From Hippasteria phrygiana (Eukaryota > Echinodermata > Asteroidea > Valvatida > Goniasteridae), in assembly GCA_037893225.1 (NCBI GenBank), contig JAZGUH010000554.1, positions 1 to 64,000 of the forward strand: 64,000 nt of DNA, read 5' to 3'. A model generated the notes under the pieces. It had not been told where the DNA came from, did no database searches, and was given only the letters and a program-made list of their open reading frames with translations. The translations under genes were made by a program, and so were the position numbers. This document shows positions 42,205 through 53,026 of this stretch, piece by piece (the stretch's first letter is position 1; each line of letters starts with the position of its first letter).

Positions 42205-43225
42205 GTAAGTCAACTAGCAATTTTACTGTAAATTTTAAGAAGATGTAAGCGGAGATCCTTTATAATAATTTTTAATCCTTTATTTAAATTTGCTAACTTT
42301 TCCCTGCATTCCTATTTGTATTATTTCTTTTTATTACTTTATCAGCTTAATACAAGAGGGTATCTGCGGTTCTTTAAAAAGTCTTAAAAAGTATTAAATT
42401 TAGTTCTCCAAGGTCTTAAAAAATGGAAGAAGCCAGTAATGATTTTTTTTATCAGCTCGTAATAGAAAGCTGATCGCACGTGGCAGACACCACACAATGT
42501 ATTTACCGAGCATTCCAATCCCGGGATCCATACATCTAGTGTCGGTCTGCTTAATTTTGGTCTTAAATTTTGTTTAGGGCAGCATTAAAAGGTTCTTTAA
42601 AAGTCTTAAATTTGACTTTCTGAAACATGCAGATACCATGTACAAGTAACGGCTACATTTTTTCATAGTGCAATTTATTGTATGGCTTAATAGCTACACA
42701 GTTGAGACCCCCTTCCAGGATTGTAATTGTTATTTTTACAATGTATGGAAGAACAGATGTGTCAAATAAGTGAGATAAAATGAAATTTTGCCTGCGGTAC
42801 CAGAGTAGAAATCGATTCCTACATCATCCCCCTTTCATCACCCTACCCTATACTGGCTCGCGTTAGTTTTTTTTTCTGTAGGAAAATGATTTGGTTATTT
42901 TGGGGAAAAATATTTGAAAACAAAATTGTGAGCCTGTGTCCCAAGGCAAATATTGAGTGTGCCAATGTGGTCTGATATTGGTACAGTGTTTCTTCGTAAT
43001 TGGCATTCAGGAAATACAGGAAAACAGAAGAGTGCTACATTGGTTTAGGTAAAATTGCTGTATTCAGGTCATAGAGCTTACTTGTATAAATTAGTGGAGC
43101 GCTATATAACTCATTCCATTACGCGGAAGCGCTTTTGGGCACCCTGGGCACGGCCGTGATTGGAGGGTTTGTGTGTTGCATGTGTGACTGAAGGACAGTT
43201 TAATTATCTTTTGAGGCTTTGCATG
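42205..43225. other. Intron inside the SEA domain, nothing recognised
   Basis: AT-rich intron between exons 11 and 12. Repeated gtcttaaa motifs (42360-42610) hint at an old repeat, without clear ends. Confidence 0.35.
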
Positions 43226-43227
43226 GT

Positions 43228-43600
43228 GGAATATCGATATCGTTTCGGTTTGCGGTAACACCATGTGTTTATCTCAACTAACGAGAGGTATGGGTTCTGA
43301 AAAGAATCTTATCGCACAACTTGTATTCCAACCTTCGTTAAGTGAGAAAGGTTCAAGGGAGAACCAATTTCGTGCAACTCGTTTTCCCTACTGTCGATAA
43401 GTGAGAAATATGGTTCAGGGAGAACCATGGGGACTCCATGGGTTAATATGGTTCCGGGAGAACCATGGGGACTTCTCGGGTTGTTCTCAAGGTTGAGATA
43501 CGAGTTGTGCGATAAAGTTCTTTTCAGAACCCATACATGTACGTACCTCTCGTTAGTTGAGATAAACACATGGTGTTACTGCAAACCGAATCGATATACC
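43228..43600. repeat. Long near-perfect foldback
   Basis: gtttgcggtaacaccatgtg, ttatctcaactaacgagagg and atgggttctgaaaagaa are inverted at the right arm (aacccatacatgtacgtacc, tctcgttagttgagataaac, acatggtgttactgc). The arms are about 130 bp. The loop carries GGGAGAACCATGGGGAC units. No coding content. Confidence 0.8.
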
Positions 43601-44126
43601 GGTAGTTTAATTATCACCGCTTGGCCGTGCTGCATGTGTCTCTTGCATACGTCTGTAAACATCCACGAATTGCACTCGAAAAGGCATTCATTTATTCGCG
43701 TACTTCGAGGGGCAAAGTAGGTTTGGAGAAGCATCGGTATGGTAATAGGCAAGTCCAAGAAAAGGTCCCCTGCAGTCCCATACGTAATGCACCATGTTTT
43801 CTTTATTTACATAATCATCCCATGGACAAATACCATGTAAATTCTTGTGGGTATTTTCCATGCAGATGCCCAACATTGGAATAAGAAACACTGAAATCTT
43901 AATTGTTTCAAGAGGGTTACTGAATGCCCCATATGTGACGCTAGCAAGTGTGAATTCTTTGGTCACCGGTTGAAAACCTGCTTCTGGCAGTTTTACTTCA
44001 TTCACTCTGAAAATGATTGTTCAAAAGTACAACGTACATGGATGTGGCTGGGAGATTCGTTTAGATTCCATTAAAATTGCTTCACATTGTTACTTCTTAA
44101 TGTACCTCGCTCTTTTTGGGTTACAG

Positions 44127-44391
44127 CTGTACTCTGCAACCTCGACTTTGTATGAAGAGCTCGGCAATGGGTTTGGTTTTCAGGTTGGTGGCATTGCCTT
44201 CAGCCGAGGCAGCATCATCACCGAATTTCTAATTTTCGTCGAACGATTCAGAGGCAGGGAATGTGACGGGCCGTGTCCTCCAAGCCAGTTCATCAGTGAC
44301 GCAGCACTTCAGGATCAGGTGTCGTCAGTGATCAAGGGAGGTCTCCTTCAGCTCATGGTTGAACCTGATAGTATAGATCTAGTAAATTTGG
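44127..44391 (+). CDS. Receptor exon 12: SEA domain, C-terminal part with cleavage motif
   Basis: A 265-bp phase 0-1 exon (acceptor ggttacag, donor gtgagt) completes the SEA domain. The motif FSRGSIITEFLIFV matches the SEA autoproteolysis motif G-S-[VI]3; the predicted Gly/Ser cut lies between 44210 and 44211. After the strand come EDxxC-like residues (REC, GPC), a helix, and QLMVEPDSIDL as the last strand. SEA domains cut themselves by conformational strain and keep the halves together. In GPR116/Ig-Hepta the SEA domain is known to be cleaved. Confidence 0.87.
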
Positions 44392-44532
44392 GTGAGTTGC
44401 CTTTACAGAAGTTTTTAATTTCGAGTTTTTATTTTGTCACTGTTTTTACATAGAGAAAATAGGGATTGGTTTTTTCCCACTTGATTTGTTTTCTTTCACA
44501 GTTTTGCAGTGAAGTCACATCGTAAAGGGAAA

Positions 44533-44760
44533 CTATATGACTAGGTAATTTTGAAAGAATTTTCAAAGTGAGCAATGAAAACTGGCATGAGCGGGATTTG
44601 AACCTGGGACCTCTGGAATACCATACCGGTGTTCTACCAACTGAGCTATCTTGCCCTGTTGGCTGTCTCCAAAATTGTCTTTGTTCGGGGTACAAGTCAG
44701 AAGTCATAAACCAATAATTCTGTATAGCCAGGGATCACACCCAATATTTTGTTTGACGGT
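44533..44760 (-). repeat. tRNA-containing repeat unit H
   Basis: A diverged - strand copy, core 44584-44655, about 140 bp after receptor exon 12. The B box reads GGTTCAAATCC. Part of the upstream block is shortened. Confidence 0.65.
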
Positions 44761-44767
44761 ATTATGG

Positions 44768-44935
44768 TACAAAATCATATCCTCATTAAGTGATCCCCAC
44801 AATGTCGCTTCCCAGGTTGTACATCGTAAAACTGGGCAGGATTGCTGGCTATATGGCATTATGGATTTATGACTTCTGAATAGTACCCCCTGAACAAAGA
44901 CACATAGGGCAAGATCACTTTGAAAATTCTTACTT
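44768..44935 (+). repeat. tRNA-containing repeat unit I, core deleted
   Basis: A + strand copy with the upstream block intact (tcctcattaagtgatcccca ... tatggcattatggatttatg), but the sequence jumps from agggcaagat straight to cactttgaaaattc. Almost the whole tRNA-like core is lost. It forms an inverted pair with unit H. Confidence 0.65.
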
Positions 44936-45429
44936 ATTTTGAATTGCTTTCTTATGCTAAACATAAGTAGAGCACCGTGGTCGAGTGGGTATCATGAGGG
45001 AAACATCCCACTAGAGCCAAAATGGGCAACTCCACTGCCTTTGCCAGCTTCTTATCTTTGTAATCCATTAGCCAAACAATTGCTTGTAATCCTTAAGTAA
45101 ACACTTCCAGGCTGGGATTTGCTGGTACTACTCACAGCGTACAAATCACCTCTTCAATTCGTTCAAGTTTATTATCGTTCTCAGCTTTCCAGCGGCCGTT
45201 TTTCATGATTCGAAGTTTTTTAAGTAGTTACACAGGATAGAAAATCTGAACTGAGGCATTTTTTTACAATAAAACTAAGAATTCTTGCAGATGTTTCTGT
45301 GTTAAATATAACTCATATAGCTAAGAACTTAAGTCAACAAAGGATTAACTGATAGTATCTTAAGTTTATTGACACAAGATAAACAATGAAAACAACATAA
45401 AATCTCAAAAAGGCAGTGCTCCTTTCCGA

Positions 45430-45640
45430 GTTAGGGCCTTGTAACTCAGAAAGCTCTAGTGGGATGGGGACAGTATGATGGTCTGACTCATTTGCACTGG
45501 TATATGTGGGTTTGAACCCTGCCAGGGGATTATGTTGCTTTTGTGCTTGGGCAAGACACTTTACTACAATTGCCTTTCTCCACCCAGGAGTATAAATAGG
45601 TACCTGTGAGCATAAAAAAATAGCTTGCGCTGATCCTGAA
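45430..45640 (+). repeat. SINE with conserved CACCCAGG core
   Basis: A B-box-like ggtttgaaccctgcc is followed by tgcttgggcaagacacttta and ctccacccaggagtataaat. This core is familiar from widespread SINEs in deuterostome genomes (recalled, not searched). Ends not fixed. Confidence 0.5.
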
Positions 45641-45735
45641 CTGCTACAAACTGATCTTGTGGCCTTATGACGAGGAGGTAATAATTGTGAATCACTTTTA
45701 GACATTTGTATAAAGTGCTATACACATGTTAACTA

Positions 45736-47033
45736 GACTGACCTTTTCACACTACAACATTTCAACACGGCACTGACCTGTGTGGAGCGCTCAGCCCGTG
45801 TCCAAACTAACCCTGCTCGGGAGGTGGGTTGATAAGAACTCTCGACCCGTGTAGAGAAGTTCGACCCGTGTTGAAAGTCGTAGTATGAACACCTCTGGGT
45901 TGAGTTCGACCCGTGTAACCACGGATCGGAGTGCGCGTGCGTGCACAGCACCACACACTGTACTTATTAATTTAGCATCGAACAAAAACCTATGACCTGC
46001 GGCATTGTGCCATCAAATCACGTTTCACCCTTCGGAAGTACCTTCGACGATGTAGCATCATTTTCCGACTTTATATGTGCTCTGTACGGGCCCTTTTCTT
46101 TCGTAAGATACATGTAGTTAACCCTTTAGTCCTCATTGGGCCTGAAACCGCCCAGCCTATTACTCCTCGTTCCGCCCGAAACCGCCCCGAAATCAATCCC
46201 TTTTTGTCGTGCTGTATCATACAGACCTATATGAACAGCGACCTCTTTTAATAGTCATATTAGCGTTTAGCTTGGGAGTTCCTCTTTCAGATGCAATAAA
46301 GAAATAGTACTGTTGCTTGAGAAAAAAAGCATTTTTTGTAAATTAAGTCCTTTCCAAGTTTTTTCCAAAATACTGAACATTTTATTAATTTTCTCATTTT
46401 GAAGAGGTCAAAGGTCACCGGTATAAGGCCGTACAGATGAAAATGGTAATTGACAGAAGGGGTGTTTAATATTTATAAAGCTTAGAGCAGTATTTTCTAT
46501 TGTTTGAGTAGTGTAGCATTTCACAGTATTTGTCACAATAATCTCTGAGGAGTAAATGACCCATACATGTATACAAGCTAATGGTTAAATACATAAAGGT
46601 TTGGGACGTCACAATGGTCAAAGGGGATTGTGGGAAGGAAAATGGAGCAATGTTTGTGCCTTTTTCCTTCCCACAATTCCTTTTGACCATTGTAACGTCT
46701 CAACCAGGCGGTATTTTTGCAATAAGGCTTATCGTAATTAAAACTGAAGGTGCTGCCATGCTGGATCGACAGTGGAGTGACGCACGCAATGCAGTATGGG
46801 GTATTTTCCGATTTCGATCCGTGTAGAACGGCTGGCCGTGTGTGTAGTGTGAAACGATCCCACAATACACGGGTCGAAACATTACATGTGTAGCGCAATT
46901 GCTGGTTTTGCGTTGAGTAGTGTGAAAAGGCAGTGTAATTGACCCGTGTTGAAATTTTAAGAAGTCTACACGGGTTGGACCCGTGTAGATTTTGACACGG
47001 GTCGAACGTACATAGTGTGAAAATGCCTATAGT
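45736..47033. mobile_element. Large foldback with TTTTCACACTA ends
   Basis: The left end, actgaccttttcacactac, is inverted to the right end, atagtgtgaaaatgcctata, with one or two gaps. Both arms repeat GACCCGTGT and its complement. It contains a separate hairpin at 46605-46699. About 1.3 kb, no transposase frame. Confidence 0.65.
46605..46699. repeat. Near-perfect hairpin inside the foldback
   Basis: gacgtcacaatggtcaaagg plus ggattgtgggaaggaaaa is inverted to ttttccttcccacaattcct plus tttgaccattgtaacgtc, about 38 bp per arm with two mismatches and a loop of about 18. Confidence 0.75.
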
Positions 47034-47272
47034 CTTGTAAAGATTGGAATGTCCTCGTTTTTTTGTTAATTCCAAGTTGCATGCCTGCGTACAGTATTTC
47101 CTATAAACAGGTCAGTGCGGTTTTTCCTATAAAAATACTATTAAACCCCCAAATCCATTCATTTCTGAAAATTAAAGCAAAAGCAAATGTTGTACACTAC
47201 ATTTAATTTACATTACATGGATGCAAACTTCCATCTTCTCCCATTTACAAAAATAGGTATTTGTCTTTGCAG

Positions 47273-47386
47273 TATCTTGTCCTGATGAGGTGCCTCAGAA
47301 TCAGAGCTTGAATCTGGCTTTTCCCGAGACAAGGCTTGGACAGACGGCACAATCCCTCGATCTGTGCCCCGAGTTTACAACTCGAG
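47273..47386 (+). CDS. Receptor exon 13: HormR-like domain, N-terminal part
   Basis: A 114-bp phase 1-1 exon (acceptor tttgcag, donor gtaaaa) encodes VSCPDEVPQNQSLNLAFPE and then TRLGQTAQSLDLCPEF. The spacing C-x(n)-FPET-x2-G-x-TA-x(n)-CP is that of hormone-receptor-like domains (HormR/HRM) placed before GAIN in many adhesion GPCRs, with F replacing the usual W. NQS is a possible glycosylation site. The exon has no stop in frame and joins exon 14 through a split Ala codon. Confidence 0.8.
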
Positions 47387-47757
47387 GTAAAAAGAACAAC
47401 AAATTGCAGTTTCTCTTCAGTTTTAGAAGCGTATTGCATTACCCTGTGAGCTATAGAAAAATACTTATTCTAAAATGGTCCCTTACATTTTTCTGTTTAA
47501 CATTCTGTTTTACTAGCAAGTCATATTAAGGAGGATTTCATATTTTCCAGATGTGGTATTGATTGCGGTAACGCTGTTTTTCTTTGCGGCGCTGCATTGC
47601 TTACCTCAAACCTAGCTGATGAATGGGAAGCCAGGGATGGCTTGAATAACTGAATCATGAGGTCGAAACTGGAGCTTGGAGTTCATTATAAAACCCAGTC
47701 AGCTTGTCAAAGATTTTTAGTTTTCAGCAGTCTAGACCATGGACAAATAGCTCAATT

Positions 47758-48640
47758 AAGCCCGTTTCACACGAGCGCTGGAAACACACATCTGCGATGA
47801 TTGGCGCCAGGTGTCTGATGCCCAAGGATGCCTGCGATTTCATCGCAGGCTTATCACACTATACAACAGTCCGGCAGCGAACGTCCCTCGTTTTGCAGTG
47901 TTTGTATGCGTGGCTACATGTGTATCGCTGGTACTACGATATTCTATGAACGATGAAATTTATAGGGTACCATGCAGTGATTTTCCCGCACTGTAAAAAA
48001 ATTCCGTAAATTGACAAGCTTTTCCCCTTTTAAAAACAAACAATCAAACAAACAATCAACGTATATTAGTTTTAACGGATTTTGGACGTAAAATTACGGT
48101 ACTGTGTGTCCCTACCGGTAGTTTTTGTGTTTTAACGTCAATTTATACAAAGAATGTAAATTTACATGCACTTTGTAAAAATAATTATAACATATTTGCT
48201 GTATACAGCAACACCAATGAAATGCTGTTTATTTACAGAGAATCTACTGTTCTACAAAAATCTCATTACGGAGCAAGCAACTGACCAATCAAAACTGAAT
48301 TTGTGTTTACAAAAGCCATGTTAAATTGCAGCGTTTCCTTCCTCCATGTGTACAGCAACGGCAAACTGTGCATGCGTAAAGGCGATTCCACTGCACAGTA
48401 TCCCTGCGAAAATCGCATCGACACATTCACACAACCAATCTCGGTGATCGTCGCACGGATGTCGTATCGATGCAAAAGTTTGGAGAAGGTCTCATAACCC
48501 TGTCACGAACCGCACGGGACCCGTGCGAATTGGTGACAGGATACACTTTCACACGGCACGGAATCCGTGCGTTGGTGACATCGATGCGATTTCATCGCAT
48601 GGGACCCTGTGTTTTCAGCGCTCGTGTGAAATGGGCTTTA
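47758..48640. mobile_element. Foldback with TTTCACACGAGCGCTG ends
   Basis: aagcccgtttcacacgagcg plus ctg at the left is inverted at 48616-48640 with one mismatch. Inside are palindromic steps such as ctgcgatttcatcgcag and gcgatttcatcgc. No coding frame. Its start lies about 370 bp after exon 13. Confidence 0.75.
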
Positions 48641-48669
48641 GTGGAGGTCTTGTTGCAATCGAATGTTTA

Positions 48670-49212
48670 TTAGGGGTGGAGTGGTTAATCTGTGGTCAGG
48701 CCAGGCCATTGAAAAGCCTTTCTAAGCCCCTGGAATGCCTGGGCCTTTGGGCTTCTATTAGCCTTTTAGAGGTATGGGTAGACACAATAGGAGGGCGCTA
48801 TTTGATTTGGGTAAACCTTTTATATGGCACAAAAGGTTTACCCAAATCAAATAGCGCCCTCCTATTGTGTCCACCATTCCTCTAAAAGGCTAATAATCCC
48901 CTGATTGTACACAATAAACTTCCATTCATTCTGGAGTCCAGCCGGCTCCCATTGTTCACCTAGACTAGACTGACAGCTGATGCATCTTTTGATCCAGCAG
49001 TGAATGGGTACAAATTAGTGTGGGAGGGGCTACAACCAGGCCTAGCCTGGCCTGGCCTGGCCTGGCAGAGGCCAAGCTTTATTGATTAGTTGATGCGCTA
49101 ATGTTAGGTGATTTGTGGCTCACAATAGCAAGAGTAAAAGCCCCCAGGCCCGGGCATGGCTGGGCTTTTCAAAGGCCTGGCCCGACCACAGATTAACCAC
49201 TCCTCCCTATTA
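48670..49212. mobile_element. Nested foldback, GGCCTGG family
   Basis: The outer arms, ggtggagtggttaatctgtg plus gtcaggccaggcc, are inverted at 49165-49205. Within the left half lies a second perfect-looking hairpin (48757-48894: acacaataggagggcgctat plus ttgatttgggtaaacc and its complement). The right half contains the GGCCTGGCCT tandem tract and the blocks shared with 27935-28265. It appears to be one foldback inserted into another. Confidence 0.75.
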
Positions 49213-49536
49213 AAGAGCACTGGCTTGGAACACTTCAATTAGCCAGAAAGCCAGGGGATTAGTGATGCCACAATTGGATTTTTTGTAAAGCACTCACAGC
49301 CAGAGGACACTGACCTGTATAGAATGATCTCATTATATCAGCCAGCTGGGCGTTGATTACTGGTACCGCAAAAAAAATACCGCTGTCAGACAATATGAAA
49401 TGATTCCTTATTAAGACAACATTAAGAAATGTCCACTTTATGTTCAGAAGGCAACTAAAATCTGGTTCATGAAGTACTTTTAGATGATTCAAATGATCCA
49501 TTTTTCATCTCAATGCATTAGATGCCAGATTTTAGT

Positions 49537-49969
49537 ATCATATGTGACTGGCTCTACAAAAATGGGTATTATACCACAAAATCTGAAAAAAAATTTGAAT
49601 TTGTCACATCCTAAGGTTTAATTTGGTGTACATGTAGGTTTGACCCCTTTTGAATTTTGTGATCTCGAGATTTCGACATTTGTACACTCATATTTTCCAA
49701 TTTAACGGAAGTGCGTTTAGAGATAAAGCCCTTTGAACACAAACAAATGAAATGAGATAGAAGTAATTTCCATTAACATTTATATTTTTATCTGTATTCA
49801 TCAACATTAATAGTTCTGAAAATAAATTATTCAAATAAAGATATAAATAGAAGCCAACAACCCAAAACCAAAAATCACTTATGTGAAGATTCACGTAGAA
49901 CAGCCCTGTGTGTGTTTTTACATAGTGGGACATAATACCCTTTTTTGTAGAGTGTATGGGTCACATATA
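49537..49969. repeat. Foldback with ATGTGAC-CTCTACAAAAA ends
   Basis: catatgtgactggctctaca plus aaaatgggtattat is inverted to taatacccttttttgtagag ... gggtcacatat. Family shared with 26931 and 63100-63402. No coding content. Confidence 0.7.
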
Positions 49970-50291
49970 TATTTGCAAATAACGTGTTCCTTTTATCTGC
50001 AGATTTTTCTTTTGGAAAGTCTCATGGTTTTGCATGCATTCTTATTTATTTAGAGGCAATTTTTAGGGTGTGATTTTCAGTAAACATTTTTTATTTGATT
50101 TTATCTTAAAAAGAAAAAAAAGGCATAAATGAAAGTTGACAGTTAAAAATGAGCATGTTACATACATGTAGAATGGGAGAATTGTTTAGAACGGAAATAC
50201 TGGTGCAAATATTGTCGGAAAGTTTTCAAAACATTACCTGGCCCTGTTATCTTGACCGTGATGATTGAGCATACATTGTTACTATTTCCAG

Positions 50292-50416
50292 CCGGTATGC
50301 CTCGTGCCTCCAGAGACTGTGTGGGGGACTTCAAATCTCAGCCGCAGTGGGAGGAGCCAATCATACGTGACTGCTTTGATGGAGACATCGACAAAATTCT
50401 CACTGATCTAGAAAAC
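50292..50416 (+). CDS. Receptor exon 14: HormR-like domain end and start of GAIN
   Basis: A 125-bp phase 1-0 exon (acceptor tttccag, donor gtaaga) continues with GMPRASRDCVGDF, then PQWEEPIIRDC. This matches the second half of HormR (G-x-A-x-R-x-C, then W-x-x-P-x(n)-C). It closes the domain with two more cysteines. The last residues, DIDKILTDLEN, begin the first helix of GAIN subdomain A. Confidence 0.82.
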
Positions 50417-51010
50417 GTAAGAAGTTCCCAAAATAGAAATCAGGACAGCTTCTTGCTCACACTTGAAAGTTTATACTGGGCTGATAAGTACTAAAGGATC
50501 CTGAAATGTGACGAAAAGTAAATTGATGTCGTCATTGCAAAATATTCATTATGCAAATTGCAAAATTTGATCACATTTCCGTCGTCGCATATGTTTCATG
50601 ACGTCAAATTCATTTCTGTCACATTCTCGGTCGATATTCCCACTGGGAACACAGCATGATCCTGTATGGGAAGAGCATGTGCATGCCTAATCAGGGCTAG
50701 CCTTTTTTAGTTATGAACACACAGGAAACACCGTGCGTTTGCAACGGGAACATAAAGTTCCCAGATTGAATGTGAACAGGAATGTTGCAGTTTTGAGATG
50801 ATTACCATCACAGAGCTGCCCAAAAGTACTGATTTTTTGTATTTCGTACGGAAATTCACGGAAAATAACGAAATATGAATTTTTGTTTATAAATACTGAT
50901 TTTATGAAATTCGATTAAATAATGTTTTTCATGCATATTATGCTATTACCTTTCATAACCCCCCCCCCCCATCCCCGAACATAGAGTGACAGTTTAGAAG
51001 ACTGCAAACC
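50417..51010. other. Intron, with one transposon end
   Basis: Intron between exons 14 and 15. cagagctgccc ... tactgattttttg (50812-50845) resembles the end of the decayed family at 38340-39150. The rest is unassigned. Confidence 0.4.
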
Positions 51011-51066
51011 TAGAGCAAGAAAGCTCAGTTGGTTGAGTGCCAGTACAGTATTCTGCTCCTGCTAGT
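51011..51066 (+). repeat. Decayed tRNA-like core
   Basis: agagcaagaaagctcagttg plus gttgagtgcc keeps the A-box region, followed by ctgctcctgctag. The middle with the B box is lost. It is a remnant of the 326-bp tRNA unit, 50 bp before exon 15. Confidence 0.55.
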
Positions 51067-51116
51067 TTTCCTTTTTGTTCCTACCAAATTAACAATGTGA
51101 GAAACCAATTTGATAG

Positions 51117-51263
51117 ATTACAGTGACTCCAGGAAATGCTGAGGAAATAGCCAAAGAGGTCGCCATGCTGACATCCAACACCTCTGCGATCGGCCCCCAG
51201 GGAATAACTGCAGTGGCAGGAATTCTGGAGAAACTTGTGGCCGTGAACAGCACAATGTCTGGG
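51117..51263 (+). CDS. Receptor exon 15: GAIN domain, helical part
   Basis: A 147-bp phase 0-0 exon starts after gatag (51112-51116) and ends before gtgagc. It encodes 49 residues such as NAEEIAKEVAMLTS and GITAVAGILEKLVAVNST, the alpha-helical GAIN subdomain A. A nearer AG at 51122-51123 would break the frame, so the upstream AG is preferred. NTS and NST are possible glycosylation sites. A decayed tRNA-like repeat lies about 55 bp upstream. Confidence 0.78.
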
Positions 51264-51828
51264 GTGAGCTAACTGAAGTGTCTGCACATGTTTCTGCAGA
51301 GAAAACCTATGTGCACATAGGTTTTCCATGGAATCCGAGCACGTGATTTATTACCCCTATACGCTGCATTAAAAAAAAATTGCCACATGGTTACAGCCAA
51401 AACTGGAAAGCCGTCGGGTGCATTCAGCTGTGTTCGCAAATTCAAGGATAGCTATGGTGCATTACTGTATTTAATTTTGTACAAACAAGCCATATATAAC
51501 TGCGTTAGTGTAATGCCTTGCCAAAAAACTCTGTGTCTTGATTGGCCGAGAGCGAGTCACATGGCATTCGCTATTTTGGCTATTTTTCTGTGCATGGTCA
51601 AAAGTACTATATACAGCAACCAGCACAGTATTACAACTCGTAACCAAAGTAGTATACACATAGCTCAGGTATTGTGAGCAAATACATATGGGTGTGCTAG
51701 AGCGTATTGTGGTTATTATTCCCAAGCACCAGCACTATATACAGGGTTGGGCTCAAATGTTTATAGTAAAGGGGGTGGTGTAGAAAAGAGCAAGTTTCAT
51801 ATTAAAATACTGCTACTACACTGCCAAA

Positions 51829-51912
51829 AATGATTTTCTTAATTTCTTAATATCAGAAAATATTTCTTATTTCAAGAAAAATGTTCTTGTCTCACTCCCA
51901 TGCATCTAACTA
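51829..51912. repeat. Truncated CACTGCCAAAA element
   Basis: Left end cactgccaaaaatgattttc followed by ttaatatcagaaaatatttc matches the style of 34661-35794, then stops at the G-run. Confidence 0.5.
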
Positions 51913-51913
51913 T

Positions 51914-52015
51914 GGGGGGGGGGGGGGGGGGGGGGGGGGGGAGGGTATGGGGGGGGGGGGGGGGTGTAGGGAAGGGGAGGGTATGGGGAGGGGGGACACA
52001 TCCCCCCCCCCCCAA
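51914..52015 (+). repeat. Long G-run followed by C-run
   Basis: About 28 G, then G-runs broken by single bases up to 51997, followed by a C-run at about 52003-52012. The G-run and C-run can pair with each other or form a quadruplex. Assembly here should be treated with caution. Confidence 0.9.
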
Positions 52016-52059
52016 TATTTTTTGGGGAAGGGATGGCTATGGCAATAACCCCCCTCCCA

Positions 52060-52180
52060 ATAATTTCCCCATTGTGCGACCACCTTGTGCGTTCATACAC
52101 ACGCGTTAGTTCTCCCGAATGACCCATGTCATTGTGCACATGCGCGGTTGAAATATCGAACTGGCTCATTGTTGTTGGTT
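52060..52180. repeat. Dispersed repeat shared with 36850-36960
   Basis: cattgtgcgaccaccttgtg, tgacccatgtcattgtgcac and ttgaaatatcgaactggctc match the other copy in order. Confidence 0.55.
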
Positions 52181-52656
52181 GTGTGCTTTTTCCTCCGTCC
52201 CCCAACCTTGAGAAATCTCCGCTGCTGGTAGCCACACTATCTACATGTACTCGCTAACAGTGCAATCATGATTGGATAAAATTGGTAACATTTTTGTCAG
52301 TGAATATGAATGTAATTACCTTTGAGAAGCTCAGTGGTACATTTCCATTTTTCTTGATATTGTGAAGCTGCTGTGCGCATGCTAAAAGAATAGAAATTCA
52401 AACCAGCAGGTTGGGGTGAATTTGTATACTATTTGAGGACAGGGAACAAAATAATTACGTAAGATTACAATGACGATCTCGTTTGTAAGGTTGTCCTGGG
52501 TCAGAAAACCTGTACAAAAACCAGCGAGAGGAGTCGAAAAAAAAAGGACATGAGAAAGAAGGGCAGTGGCCATGTAGTATTTGCACATGTGTGTTTCTGC
52601 TAAGTATTGGGGTGACATGCATTAAATAATGAAGATTTTCCCTCTGTATCCTGCAG

Positions 52657-53026
52657 GGCCCTTCAAATTTCTTCATGATAGTCAACAATATCTTGTCAAT
52701 TGAAGACCAAGATACATTTAATGAGGCTGCTGATGCTGCTAACTCCCCATCTCGAATCATCTCGGCACTGGAGTTGTTGGTCACCGTCATGCAACTCAGA
52801 GGGTTCAGCAACTTCACGGAGGTGCAGAGTAACATTGCTGTCATAGCCATCTCCGTTCCCCCAACCTCTCTCTCCAACGGCCTCGGATTTGCCTCTTTCA
52901 GCCTAGACTCTGCAACTGACGATCTGACCATGAATCAGGTATCGATAATCACTGAAGAAGATCGACAGCAGGAAACGGAGGCGTCTATATTCCTTCCTGG
53001 TGAAATCATCGAACAGATTCCTAAAG
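52657..53026 (+). CDS. Receptor exon 16: GAIN domain, central part
   Basis: A 370-bp phase 0-1 exon (acceptor ctgcag, donor gtgaga) encodes 123 residues. FFMIVNNILSIEDQD is the typical late helix of subdomain A. SPSRIISALELLVTVM is another helix. FTEVQSNIAVIAISV begins the beta-sandwich, and EASIFLPGEII is the conserved A-x-I-x-LP strand seen before the GPS in this family. This is one of the clearest GAIN signatures in the window. Confidence 0.9.

Noticed and set aside
51124..51263. Alternative acceptor for exon 15 at ttacag (51118-51123)
   Set aside because: It would start in the wrong phase; the AG at 51115-51116 keeps the GAIN frame.
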